Source: Campylobacter corcagiensis
GTDB lineage: Bacteria; Campylobacterota; Campylobacteria; Campylobacterales; Campylobacteraceae
Direction: 5' to 3'
DNA length: 64,000 bases
Assembly (NCBI RefSeq): GCF_013201645.1
Contig: NZ_CP053842.1
Location: 744,001-808,000, forward strand
The notes under the pieces were generated by a model. The model was not told the DNA's origin and did no database searches. It saw only the letters and a list, made by a program, of their open reading frames with translations. A program made the translations under genes and the position numbers. Positions 17,117 to 28,791 of the stretch are shown one piece after another; position 1 is the first letter of the stretch; the number at the start of each line of letters is the position of its first letter.

Positions 17117-17676
17117 AAAAAGGTATGATAAAAGTAGCTTCAGCTGCCATTATAGGTGTGCTGATGAGTGGGTGTTTAGCAAAAAGTGCAAAACCATATG
17201 ATTACTACGAGATAACCTATAAAGGTAAAATGTGTAAACAAAAACTTCCTGTCCAAAAAGATATATATGTCTCAAACATCCAAGCTTTGAATTTAGCAGA
17301 TAGTAGAGATATTTTAATAGTTGATTTTAAAAACAACATAAGATATGTTGATGATGCTAAATTTGTAACACTTCCAAGTGAGATGGTCTATAAAACTATA
17401 GTTAGTGCAGTAGCTTCTCAGTGTGAGTTTAATCAAGTCTTTAGACCTGTAAAAGGAGCTTACACCTTAAATACTTCTCTTATCTCGTTACAGATAAATG
17501 GTGATCAAGCTGAAGTTATACTAGGGTATGATCTTGTAAAAGATGCAAAAAGTATAAAATCAGGAGTTATTAAAAACCATATCTTTAACCCAGACCCAAG
17601 CACTCCTACCATACTAAAATACCTTGATATATCTGTCAATCAAACAATAGAAAAACTTATGGATGAGATAAGGTGA
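17113..17676 (+). CDS. ABC-transport auxiliary lipoprotein of the Mla/Iam system
   Basis: 187 residues with a lipoprotein signal (lipobox LMSGC, Cys near residue 21). The mature part resembles PqiC/DUF330-type auxiliary lipoproteins that pair with MCE proteins at the outer membrane. Its position directly after the MCE gene matches the four-gene operon of C. jejuni. The end overlaps ruvA by 4 bp, so the cell-envelope operon runs into DNA repair and peptidoglycan genes. Confidence 0.8.
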   Translation: MKKGMIKVASAAIIGVLMSGCLAKSAKPYDYYEITYKGKMCKQKLPVQKDIYVSNIQALNLADSRDILIVDFKNNIRYVDDAKFVTLPSEMVYKTIVSAVASQCEFNQVFRPVKGAYTLNTSLISLQINGDQAEVILGYDLVKDAKSIKSGVIKNHIFNPDPSTPTILKYLDISVNQTIEKLMDEIR

Positions 17677-18230
17677 TAGTAGCAGTTGAGGGAATTTTAA
17701 CAAAGCTAGAGCCAAATTTAGCTATTTTAAAGTGTGCTAGTGGGATAAGTTATGGTGTGATAGTTTCGCTAAATTGTAGTAGCACACTTAAAAAAGGCGA
17801 ACTTACAGAGCTTATGACAACTCAAATTTTAAGAGAAGATGCAAGCCTTTTGTATGGATTTCAAGATAAAAAAGAACAAGCTATGTTTTCTATGCTTTTA
17901 AAGGTTAGTGGAGTTGGGGCAAGCACAGCTATGGCAGTTTGTTCTACTCTAAGTAGTAGTGAGTTTACATCAGCAATTATAAATGGTGATGAAAAAGCCC
18001 TTACAGCAGTACCAGGAATTGGTCCAAAAAGTGCTAGAAAGATTATAGCTGAGTTAAGTGATGCTAAGCTTTTAATGGATAGTGTTGAGGTTGATAACTA
18101 TAAAAATGACGCTATTTTAGCACTTGAAACGCTTGGATTTAAACGAGATAGAGTTTTAAAAGTCATATCAGAGTGCAAAAGCGAAGATACAGCAAGCCTT
18201 ATAAAAGAGGCACTTAAAAAATTAGCATAA
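17673..18230 (+). CDS. ruvA: Holliday junction DNA helicase subunit RuvA
   Basis: 185 residues, usual length. An N-terminal OB fold ([19 protein letters not shown]) precedes tandem helix-hairpin-helix motifs ([14 protein letters not shown] and [19 protein letters not shown]) and the small C-terminal RuvB-binding domain. It binds four-way DNA junctions and loads RuvB for branch migration. The GTG start overlaps the lipoprotein stop as GTGA. ddl follows 10 bp downstream, as in C. jejuni. Confidence 0.95.
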   Translation: MIVAVEGILTKLEPNLAILKCASGISYGVIVSLNCSSTLKKGELTELMTTQILREDASLLYGFQDKKEQAMFSMLLKVSGVGASTAMAVCSTLSSSEFTSAIINGDEKALTAVPGIGPKSARKIIAELSDAKLLMDSVEVDNYKNDAILALETLGFKRDRVLKVISECKSEDTASLIKEALKKLA

Positions 18231-18240
18231 AAGGAAGTGT

Positions 18241-19266
18241 ATGAAAAAAGGTATAGTTTTTGGCGGACAAAGTTATGAACATGAGATTAGTATTGTATCA
18301 GCTATTACGCTAAAAGAAAATACAAAACAGGAATTTGAGTATATATTTTGTGACGAAAATAGAAATTTCTTTTTAATAGAACCAAAAAATATGAAAGCTA
18401 CATATTTTTCCAAAGGTGAGTATAAAAAAGCTAAAAGTTTGGTTTTAAAAAGCGGTGGATTTTATACTGAAGGTGTGTTTGGCAAAAAACTACAAAGTGA
18501 AGTTTATATAAATTTAATCCACGGAAGTGACGGCGAAGATGGTAAAATAGCTGCACTTTTTGAGTTTTACTCTATCAATTTTATAGGACCTAGACTTGAA
18601 ATTTCAGCTTTAAGTTTTAATAAAATTCTTACTAAATATTTAGCAGAAAATGTAGGTGTCTTAACCCTAAAATGGGAATCTTTAACCAAAAATAGTAAAA
18701 ATCTTAACTTGCCATTACCAGTGATTTTAAAGCCTTCAAGACTTGGAAGCAGTATTGGTATAGCTATTGTAAAAGACAGCGCTCAGCTTGATTACGCGCT
18801 AGATTCAACTTTTGAGTATGATGATTTAGTTTTGGTTGAGCCATATGTTGAAGGGATTAAAGAGTATAATTTAGCAGGATGTAAGATAGGTGGCAAGATA
18901 AAATTTTCTATCATTGAAGAGCCAAAAAAAGAGAAAATTTTAGATTTTGAACAGAAGTATTTAAGCTTTTCTGGAAACTCAAAAGTAAAAGAAGCTATCG
19001 TTAGTGATGAAATTCGTCTAAAACTTCAAAATGCCTTTACTAGAATTTATAACGCAGGCTTTGATGGGGCCCTTATTAGGTGTGATTTCTTTGAAAAAGA
19101 TGGTGAAATTTATCTAAATGAGATAAATCCAAATCCTGGAAGTTTGGCCTACTATCTTTTTGATGATTTTGAAAATACTTTGAATGCTTTAGCTAATAGT
19201 TTACCAAAAACTCGTAAAATTCCGATTTCTTATAACTATATAAATTCAATATCAGTTAATAAGTAG
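18241..19266 (+). CDS. ddl: D-alanine--D-alanine ligase
   Basis: 341 residues. ATP-grasp enzyme that makes D-Ala-D-Ala for peptidoglycan. Seen: N-terminal [10 protein letters not shown] (the HEVS-type loop), [22 protein letters not shown], and the metal-binding EINPNPGS near the C-terminus. It is grouped with murF downstream, which adds this dipeptide to the UDP-muramyl tripeptide. AAGGAAGTGT precedes the ATG. Confidence 0.96.
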   Translation: MKKGIVFGGQSYEHEISIVSAITLKENTKQEFEYIFCDENRNFFLIEPKNMKATYFSKGEYKKAKSLVLKSGGFYTEGVFGKKLQSEVYINLIHGSDGEDGKIAALFEFYSINFIGPRLEISALSFNKILTKYLAENVGVLTLKWESLTKNSKNLNLPLPVILKPSRLGSSIGIAIVKDSAQLDYALDSTFEYDDLVLVEPYVEGIKEYNLAGCKIGGKIKFSIIEEPKKEKILDFEQKYLSFSGNSKVKEAIVSDEIRLKLQNAFTRIYNAGFDGALIRCDFFEKDGEIYLNEINPNPGSLAYYLFDDFENTLNALANSLPKTRKIPISYNYINSISVNK

Positions 19267-19289
19267 TTTTTAATGAAATTTATGCTAAA

Positions 19290-19313
19290 TTTTACATAAA
19301 ATTTTATGTAAAA
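19290..19313 (+). promoter_or_regulatory. Perfect 24-bp palindrome, likely operator
   Basis: TTTTACATAAAA is followed immediately by its exact reverse complement. It lies 8 bp before the antitoxin-like start. Phd/YefM proteins bind palindromes just upstream of their own genes, so this is a probable autoregulatory operator. AT-richness makes some chance symmetry possible, but 12-bp arms are long. Confidence 0.6.
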
Positions 19314-19321
19314 GAGAAAAA

Positions 19322-19546
19322 ATGGCGAGTTTTAATCAAGATGAAATTTATACTGCTACTGAAGTTGTTAGAAATTTTAGCTCTGTTTTAACAAAAGTAA
19401 GTAGCGGTGATCTTAAAAAAGCAGTGATTGTAAAAAATAACAAATTTGAAGCTGTAATGATAAGCGTAAAAGAATTTGAAAGGCTTGAAAAAGCTGTTGA
19501 TTTGTTAAATATATTAGCACAAAAAAGGCAAAAAGATGGCGATTAG
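19322..19546 (+). CDS. Phd/YefM-family antitoxin-like protein without a toxin partner
   Basis: 74 residues. ATEVVRNFSSVLTKVSSGDLKKAVIVKNNKFEAV is the DNA-binding half typical of Phd/YefM (position about 13-46), and the rest is a short helix. No RelE/Doc-like toxin follows; instead it overlaps an alpha/beta hydrolase gene by 11 bp. The same ddl-antitoxin-hydrolase-murF order occurs in C. jejuni, so this is a conserved domesticated regulator rather than a recent toxin-antitoxin remnant. Confidence 0.8.
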   Translation: MASFNQDEIYTATEVVRNFSSVLTKVSSGDLKKAVIVKNNKFEAVMISVKEFERLEKAVDLLNILAQKRQKDGD

Positions 19547-21242
19547 ACAGATAAAAGCACTGGGTAAAATTTATGACATTAGTTATGAAATAAAAAACCA
19601 AGAAGCTACAAAAACCATACTTATAATACATGGTTGGGGCTCAAAAAAAGAGATAATGTCAAAGGCTTTTGGTTCGTTTTTAAAAGATTTTAAACATATT
19701 TATATAGATCTTCCTGGAATGGGACTTAGCAATATCCATACTCCGCTTAATACGGAAAAATACGCTATTATAATAAAAGCTTTTCTATCATCTTTAAATT
19801 TAACTCCTGATATCATCATGGGGCATAGTTTTGGTGGTAAAATTTCAACCCTTTTAGAACCAAAAAATTTAGTTCTGCTTAGTACAGCAGGTATTGTTGA
19901 GCCAAAGCCATTTATGGTTAAATTTAAGATAAAACTCTTTAAAATTTTAAAATTTTTTGGTTTTGGAACATTTTATAAACTATTTGCTACAAAAGATGTC
20001 TGTGGAATGAGTAGGGTTATGTATGAGACGCTTAAAAATGTAGTAGATGAAGATTTTAGAGATAAATTTGCTAATACAAAGTCTAAAACCCTTATATTTT
20101 GGGGAAAAAATGATCAAGCTGTAAGTGTTAAAAGCGCTGAACTTATAAATAGACTTATAAAAAATAGTGAGATTTTTTTACTAGATGGAGATCACTTTTT
20201 CTTTCTTTTACATTCTAAATTTATTGCTCAAAAGATAGAGGAGAGCTTTTTAAATGGTGATAGTTTTGATGGTAATGAAAGCTTTGTATTTGATCCGCTT
20301 GATGAAATTTCAAGCACTGGTGATGTTATAGAAAGAGAGTATGATAAAAAAAATGAGATCAAAAGCGATGAAACAATAAGCAAAGAACTCAATAATAAAC
20401 TAAAAAATAGCATAAAAAAAGCTAATAACATAAAACTTCCTGATGAAATTTTAAAAGATTTAAAAGATGATAATATAGCTGATCAAAATGGTAAAAATTT
20501 AGAAGTAAATAGTGATGATAGTAAGGATTTAAGTGATTTAAATAAAAATACTGTTGATGATAATTTTAAAAACCACAGTAGCAATGAAGCTTTTAAAGAT
20601 GAAAATTCAGGTAAAACTTATGAAAATAGCTCTTTATTTGATGATTTGGATAGTTTTGGAGATGTGGGGGAGGTTTTTGAAAGAGATTATATAGCAAAAC
20701 CAGAACCAAAAAAACCAGAACCAAAGCCAGTTGATAATAGAAAATTTCGCTATCAAAACATTGGAAATGGTGTTTATGAAAAAATTTATGAAGATATGGA
20801 TGGCTTTAGTGAGCAAAAAATAGACAAAATAGTAGATAGTAGCGATGAATATAGCGAAATTTATGAGAATTTTAAAAGTAGTGAAAGTAATGATTTGTTT
20901 GATCAAAATATCAACGATGACGCTTTGAAAGAAAAAACTAGCAGCTTTGATAGCAACAATGATATAGGTGCTAAAAATTTAACTATGAATACTAGGCCTT
21001 TAGATGATTTAGAAAAGAGTATTGATGAAGCTTTAGAAAATAGTAGTGATGAAATTTTAAAAGATGATAATGATAAAATTTTAGAAGATATTAGTAAAGA
21101 TGCTTTTAGAAGCAATGGCGATGATTTGGAGTACAAAAGCAGATTTGTGGCTAAAAGTGATGAGAAAAAAGATGAAAATGATGATAGTGTTTTAACCTTT
21201 AGCGAGATTTTTAAAAAAAGATTTTTAGGAGATGATAAGTGA
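19536..21242 (+). CDS. Alpha/beta hydrolase with long acidic C-terminal tail
   Basis: 568 residues. The first ~235 form an alpha/beta hydrolase: oxyanion-side HGWGSKK, nucleophile elbow GHSFGG (Ser98) and a late GDHFFF His. The remaining ~330 residues are low complexity, rich in Asp, Glu, Ser, Asn and Lys, with a KPEPKKPEPKPVD spacer. No membrane helix is evident. It overlaps both the antitoxin-like gene and murF (GTGA), suggesting a role near peptidoglycan precursor synthesis. The substrate is unknown. Confidence 0.78.
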   Translation: MAIRQIKALGKIYDISYEIKNQEATKTILIIHGWGSKKEIMSKAFGSFLKDFKHIYIDLPGMGLSNIHTPLNTEKYAIIIKAFLSSLNLTPDIIMGHSFGGKISTLLEPKNLVLLSTAGIVEPKPFMVKFKIKLFKILKFFGFGTFYKLFATKDVCGMSRVMYETLKNVVDEDFRDKFANTKSKTLIFWGKNDQAVSVKSAELINRLIKNSEIFLLDGDHFFFLLHSKFIAQKIEESFLNGDSFDGNESFVFDPLDEISSTGDVIEREYDKKNEIKSDETISKELNNKLKNSIKKANNIKLPDEILKDLKDDNIADQNGKNLEVNSDDSKDLSDLNKNTVDDNFKNHSSNEAFKDENSGKTYENSSLFDDLDSFGDVGEVFERDYIAKPEPKKPEPKPVDNRKFRYQNIGNGVYEKIYEDMDGFSEQKIDKIVDSSDEYSEIYENFKSSESNDLFDQNINDDALKEKTSSFDSNNDIGAKNLTMNTRPLDDLEKSIDEALENSSDEILKDDNDKILEDISKDAFRSNGDDLEYKSRFVAKSDEKKDENDDSVLTFSEIFKKRFLGDDK

Positions 21243-22669
21243 TAGAGATCTTACTAAATTTTATATTTATTTTAGGGCTAGGATTTTATCTTATCACTGT
21301 TTCTCAGTGGTTTTCATACAGGCTAGAAAGAGTTTTGTTTCACTTTACAAAACCTATGTGGCATATAAATTTTGTGCTAATTCCTATGATAGTTTATGTT
21401 GTTTTATTCTACATAAATCCACTATATTTTGGAGCGTATTTGCTCTTTTTTATCATAACTTTAGCTATTTGGCATAAAAAACTTGATAAAAAGCTAGTAT
21501 TTACACCTAGAGTTAAGCGTCTATTTTTGGTTTTGGTTTTAACTACGCTCTTTTTTGGATTTATATTTATAAACAAAGCTAAAATTTTGCCTGTTATTTT
21601 GCCTTTAATTGTAGCTTTTGCTATAAGCTATATGTATGAGAATTTTAACTCAAAACTTTTTATAAAAACTGCCTCAAAAAAACTTCAAAGTATGCCAAAT
21701 TTAACCATCATAATGATAACTGCAAGTTATGGTAAAACAAGTATTAAAAACTTTGCTTATCAAATTTTAGATGGAAGTTTTAAGTGTTATAAAACCCCAA
21801 GGAGCGTTAATACCTTAATGGGATTAGTTAAAGATATTAACGAAAATCTACCTAGTGATAGTAAGATTTATATAGCTGAAGCTGGAGCAAGATTAAGGGG
21901 TGATATTGAAGAAATCACTCAGTTTTTAAACCCAAGTATCGTTGTAGTTGGCGAGATAGGAGAGCAACACATTGAGTATTTTAAGAGTATAGAAAATATC
22001 CGCAAAACTAAGCTTGAAGCACTGGGTTCAAAAAATTTAAAACAAGCTTTTGTTCACACCTCAACACTTAAAAAAAGTAGCGAAAAAATAGCCATTTATG
22101 ATGAGAGTTTAAGTGGCGTAAATGCTAGTCTTGATGGAGTTAAATTTAGTCTTAAATTTTTAGGAAATTTAGAGGAATTTAAAGCTCCTATTTTAGGTAA
22201 ATTTAACGCTTCTAATATCGCAGTTTGCGTTAAAATAGCTGAATATTTAGGGCTAAATTTAAGCGTAGTAAAAGATAGAGTTGCTCACCTTAAAAGCGTA
22301 GAACACCGCTTAGAAAAGATAGAAAATGGCGGCAAAATCATCATAGATGATAGCTTTAATGGCAACCTTAAAGGAATGTGTGAGAGTTATGATTTAGTAG
22401 CAAAATTTGATGGTAGAAAAGTCATCATAACGCCTGGAATTGTGGAAGCTACAAAAGAGATGAATGAGATTTTAGCTAAAAAAATAGATAAAGTTTTTGA
22501 TTTAGTGATGATAACTGGTGAGTTAAATGCTAAAATTTTAGGAAATTTTATAGATGAAAGAAAGCTTATCATTATAAAAGATAAATCAAATTTAGTCCAG
22601 ATATTAGCAGAAAAAACAAAAGCAGGGGATTTGATACTTTTTTCAAATGATGCACCAAATTTTATTTAA
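21239..22669 (+). CDS. murF: UDP-MurNAc-tripeptide--D-Ala-D-Ala ligase MurF
   Basis: 476 residues from a GTG start. The N-terminal ~150 residues are four to five membrane helices, replacing the usual soluble UDP-binding domain; this layout is seen in Campylobacter MurF. The central ATPase domain shows TASYGKTSIKN as Mur-type P-loop, then EAGARLRGDI and the C-terminal domain with VEHRLEKI and DDSFNGN. It completes the UDP-MurNAc-pentapeptide with the dipeptide from Ddl. Confidence 0.9.
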   Translation: MIEILLNFIFILGLGFYLITVSQWFSYRLERVLFHFTKPMWHINFVLIPMIVYVVLFYINPLYFGAYLLFFIITLAIWHKKLDKKLVFTPRVKRLFLVLVLTTLFFGFIFINKAKILPVILPLIVAFAISYMYENFNSKLFIKTASKKLQSMPNLTIIMITASYGKTSIKNFAYQILDGSFKCYKTPRSVNTLMGLVKDINENLPSDSKIYIAEAGARLRGDIEEITQFLNPSIVVVGEIGEQHIEYFKSIENIRKTKLEALGSKNLKQAFVHTSTLKKSSEKIAIYDESLSGVNASLDGVKFSLKFLGNLEEFKAPILGKFNASNIAVCVKIAEYLGLNLSVVKDRVAHLKSVEHRLEKIENGGKIIIDDSFNGNLKGMCESYDLVAKFDGRKVIITPGIVEATKEMNEILAKKIDKVFDLVMITGELNAKILGNFIDERKLIIIKDKSNLVQILAEKTKAGDLILFSNDAPNFI

Positions 22670-22680
22670 AAAGGCATAAA

Positions 22681-25695
<3,015 letters not shown>

Positions 25696-25708
<13 letters not shown>

Positions 25709-25771
25709 CATTATGATATAATAATGCTTATGAAACAACCAAAGAAAAGAAAGGGTTGCTAGTCTAGACCC
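25696..25771. repeat. 76-nt inverted-repeat structure (three-way-junction potential)
   Basis: GGGTCTAGACTAGCA (25696-25710) is perfectly complementary to 25757-25771. Inside, AGCATTAT/ATAATGCT (25707-25728) and CAACC/GGTTG (25736-25758) can form two further hairpins, leaving an outer stem of 13 bp. It overlaps the stop codon of the RM gene and lies between convergent genes, so it may be a bidirectional terminator. No T-run follows, so a structured RNA or recombination site is also possible. Confidence 0.6.
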
Positions 25772-25803
25772 ATATAAATATAAAAACTAGTTTGTGATTA
25801 TAG

Positions 25804-27324
25804 TTATCTTTTAAAAAGCAACCTTAAAATTCCTATCAAAAATAAAACAGAAGCTAAAATTTCAAAGCCCTTATCAAGCAAAAGTAGAAAAAATGAGCTC
25901 ATTATAAGAGTAAAACTTATCATAAATGAGCTTATTGCTTCATCAGCTGCTTTTTTAAAATAGCTAAGTTGGAGTTTAGAAATTTGAGTTTCAAGTTCGC
26001 CTGAACTTATCTTATAAATTCCATCTTTCATCGCTACAATAAGCTCTAAAAGCTCATCTGTAGCATCAAAAATATTTTCAACAAAAGTCTCTTTTACGCC
26101 AACAGCTCTAGGTATATTTTCCACCAAAATAGGAAGTATATCCTTAACACCGTTAAAATTTTCTATATAATTTGTCCCAAGGCCTTCTATAATCGCACTT
26201 GCTCTTAAAATATAAATAGCCTCACTAGGCAGCTTAAAAGGAAATTTCCTACTACTTTCCATTAGACTAAAGGCTAAATCTTGCATCGTAGTTTTATCAA
26301 GATTATCATTAGAAAAAATGGCAAAAAACTCTTCAGTAAATTCAGCCAAAAGTGCAGTTGGTGTCTCATAGGCTGAAATTCCAAGCTTTTTACAAGCTAG
26401 TATGTACTTTTCATAGTTCTCTTCATTTGCAGCTTTAAGTAGAGCAATAATAGCAAGGCGAGTCTCATTGTCAACACTTTTTACCATTCCAAAGTCAAGT
26501 AAGACTAGTTTTGCATCTTTTGTAATAAGCAAATTTCCAGGATGTGGATCTGCGTGAAAGTAGCCATTTACAAGCATTTGATCTACATAAAAAAGCACTA
26601 AAGTTTTAATAACTTTTCTTATATCTATGCCAAATTTTAAAATATTTTCTTTATCATCAAACCTAAAACCATCTTCAAAGCTCATAACAAGCATAGAATC
26701 GTTTGATAACTCAGGGTAGGGGCGTGGAAATTTTACGCCACTATTAGCATAAACTTTACTAAATCTTTGTAAATTTGCTAGTTCTCTATCAAAGCTTATC
26801 TCTTTTAAAATCATATCTGAAAATTCACTCAAAACTGCTTCTATGGAGTGCTTTGTATAGTGACTAAAAAGTGGGCGAAATAAAGCATTATAACGCCTAA
26901 GTATAGCTATATCTTTTTTAACTCTTTGCTTTATACCATAACGCCTAAGTTTAACAGCTAGTTTTGTGCCATCATCTAAGTAGGCTACATGAACTTGCCC
27001 GATAGAAGCTGACGCTATAGGAGTCATATCAAATTTGGCAAATTTAGAAGTATCTGCTACTTTTAGGACATCACTGTTTTTCATTGCGGGCAGTTTGTCA
27101 TGAACTTTTTTAAGTTCATCTGTATATTCAGGTGGAAAAAAGTCACTTCTACTAGCTAAAACTTGAGCTAGTTTTATAAAACTTGCTCCAAGAGTGTTTA
27201 TAGCTTCTGAAATCTCACTGGGTTTTAAAGGGCGTAAAAATATTAGTTTTTCACGCCTTTTTATAAGCAAGTAAAATGTTAATAAAAGCCGAAATATCAG
27301 CCAAAATCTAGGAGTTTTTAGCAT
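25804..27324 (-). CDS. ABC1/AarF/UbiB-family atypical kinase
   Basis: 506 residues. Family hallmarks visible: LGASFIKLAQVLASRSDFFPPEY (KxGQ-like segment, position about 45-67), PIASASIGQVHVA (A-rich nucleotide loop), FHADPHPGNLLI and LDFGMVK. The C-terminus has a hydrophobic pair (FMISFTLIMSSFFLLLL). UbiB-type proteins support isoprenoid-quinone biosynthesis; in Campylobacter the quinone is menaquinone, so the exact role is open. It overlaps the preceding small coiled-coil gene by 17 bp in the ackA operon. Confidence 0.85.
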   Translation of the reverse strand: MLKTPRFWLIFRLLLTFYLLIKRREKLIFLRPLKPSEISEAINTLGASFIKLAQVLASRSDFFPPEYTDELKKVHDKLPAMKNSDVLKVADTSKFAKFDMTPIASASIGQVHVAYLDDGTKLAVKLRRYGIKQRVKKDIAILRRYNALFRPLFSHYTKHSIEAVLSEFSDMILKEISFDRELANLQRFSKVYANSGVKFPRPYPELSNDSMLVMSFEDGFRFDDKENILKFGIDIRKVIKTLVLFYVDQMLVNGYFHADPHPGNLLITKDAKLVLLDFGMVKSVDNETRLAIIALLKAANEENYEKYILACKKLGISAYETPTALLAEFTEEFFAIFSNDNLDKTTMQDLAFSLMESSRKFPFKLPSEAIYILRASAIIEGLGTNYIENFNGVKDILPILVENIPRAVGVKETFVENIFDATDELLELIVAMKDGIYKISSGELETQISKLQLSYFKKAADEAISSFMISFTLIMSSFFLLLLDKGFEILASVLFLIGILRLLFKR

Positions 27325-27592
27325 TAAGCTTTTTTTCTAAAGCTTCTATTTTTGTTTCTAAGCTTTTTATATCATCTTTTGTAGCGATATTTAGCTCATT
27401 TACTACTTCTTTAAAGTACTCCATATTTTTCTCATGCTCTTCTTTTGCTCTACCATAAAGCTTATCTATAAAAGCATCGCTATCTTCTTTTGTGAGCTTT
27501 CCACGCTCTTCAAGAGCTTTTAGCTCTTTTTTTATCCTATCTTGTAGGGTTAAAACCCCGCCAGCACCGATATAAAGTAGATCTTTTAACAT
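27308..27592 (-). CDS. Small coiled-coil, phasin-like protein
   Basis: 94 residues. A short hydrophobic, Gly-containing N-terminus (LLYIGAGGVLTLQDRI) is followed by charged helices that end in a heptad-like coiled coil (DDIKSLETKIEALEKKLNA). It resembles the small phasin-like/accessory proteins often found beside UbiB-family genes, some known to stabilise them. It overlaps ackA by 7 bp and the UbiB-like gene by 17 bp, so co-expression is clear. Function otherwise unknown. Confidence 0.65.
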   Translation of the reverse strand: MLKDLLYIGAGGVLTLQDRIKKELKALEERGKLTKEDSDAFIDKLYGRAKEEHEKNMEYFKEVVNELNIATKDDIKSLETKIEALEKKLNAKNS

Positions 27593-28788
27593 GACTTCTC
27601 CTTTGTAATAAGTTTTAAAACATCTAAAGCTATTGCTAGTTCTTCATCTGTTGGAACAATTAAGGCTCTTATGATTGAGTCTGGTTTTGTTATAAATCTT
27701 ATACCACTTCCTTCTTTTTCATTTAAGTCTTTATCTATATTTACGCCCATATGGTTGATTCTGTTACAAATGTCAAGTCTTAGTCTATCATAGTTTTCAC
27801 CAACTCCGGCTGTAAATATAATAGCATCAACTCTGCCAAGTATAGCAATGTATGAACCGATATATTTTGTTATTCTATACATATACATATTATAAGCTAA
27901 TCTTGCCATTTTATCATCATCTTCTAGCATCATTCTTTTAACTTCTCTAATATCGCTTGTGCCACAAATTCCAAGAAGACCGCTTTTTTTATTAAGTATA
28001 GTATAAATTTCTTTACTTCTTACATTCATAACTTGAGAAAGATATGTAATAGCAGCTGGGTCTATATCGCCACTTCTTGTGCCCATCATAAGCCCTTCAA
28101 GTGGGGTAATGCCCATGGAAGTATCTATGCTTTTACCGCCTCTTATTGCTGTAGCACTAGCACCATTTCCAATGTGAAGCGATATGGCATTAAAGCTATC
28201 AAGTCTTATTCCCATAAATTTAGCAGCTTCTTGTGTGACATATTTATGAGAAGTGCCGTGAAAGCCATATTTTCTTACATCATACTTTTTATATAGCTCG
28301 TAAGGAATGGCATAAAGATATGCATATTCAGGCATTGTTTGATGAAACACAGTATCAAAAACAGTTACATTTGGAACATTTGGAGCTTTTTTCATAGCAC
28401 TTCTTATGCCAGCTAGATGGCCAGGATTATGAAGTGGTGCTAAGATGGATAGCTCTTCTATGCCTTTTATAACGCTATCATCTACTATGCAAGACTCTTT
28501 AAATTTATCACCCCCATGGACGACTCTATGACCTATACCAGCTAACTCACTGAAATCTTTTAAAACTCCAGTTTTATGAAGTAGATCATTTAAAACTTCA
28601 GTTCCTACTTCGTGATTGGGTATATTTGTAAGCTCTTTTATGTTGCTATTTGCTGTTTTTATGATAACTTTTGAGTTAGGATTTCCTATCTCTTCTATCA
28701 TACCGCTTGCTAAAACAGTTCTATTATCCATTTCAAAAAGTTTAAATTTTATAGAACTACTTCCTGAGTTTAAAACTAAAATTTTCAT
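27586..28788 (-). CDS. ackA: Acetate kinase
   Basis: 400 residues, usual length. Converts acetyl phosphate and ADP to acetate and ATP. Signatures: MKILVLNSGSSSIKFKLF at the N-terminus, GHRVVHGGDKF, DTVFHQTMP, GFHGTSHKYV and GTRSGDIDP. It lies 3 bp downstream of pta, giving the standard Pta-AckA pathway for overflow acetate and substrate-level ATP. Confidence 0.97.
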   Translation of the reverse strand: MKILVLNSGSSSIKFKLFEMDNRTVLASGMIEEIGNPNSKVIIKTANSNIKELTNIPNHEVGTEVLNDLLHKTGVLKDFSELAGIGHRVVHGGDKFKESCIVDDSVIKGIEELSILAPLHNPGHLAGIRSAMKKAPNVPNVTVFDTVFHQTMPEYAYLYAIPYELYKKYDVRKYGFHGTSHKYVTQEAAKFMGIRLDSFNAISLHIGNGASATAIRGGKSIDTSMGITPLEGLMMGTRSGDIDPAAITYLSQVMNVRSKEIYTILNKKSGLLGICGTSDIREVKRMMLEDDDKMARLAYNMYMYRITKYIGSYIAILGRVDAIIFTAGVGENYDRLRLDICNRINHMGVNIDKDLNEKEGSGIRFITKPDSIIRALIVPTDEELAIALDVLKLITKEKSC

Positions 28789-28791
28789 CTT

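Noticed and set aside
20228-21136. Minus-strand open frames opposite the acidic tail of the hydrolase
   Set aside because: Leu/Ser-rich mirror images of Asp/Glu/Lys codons, without ribosome sites or domain similarity.
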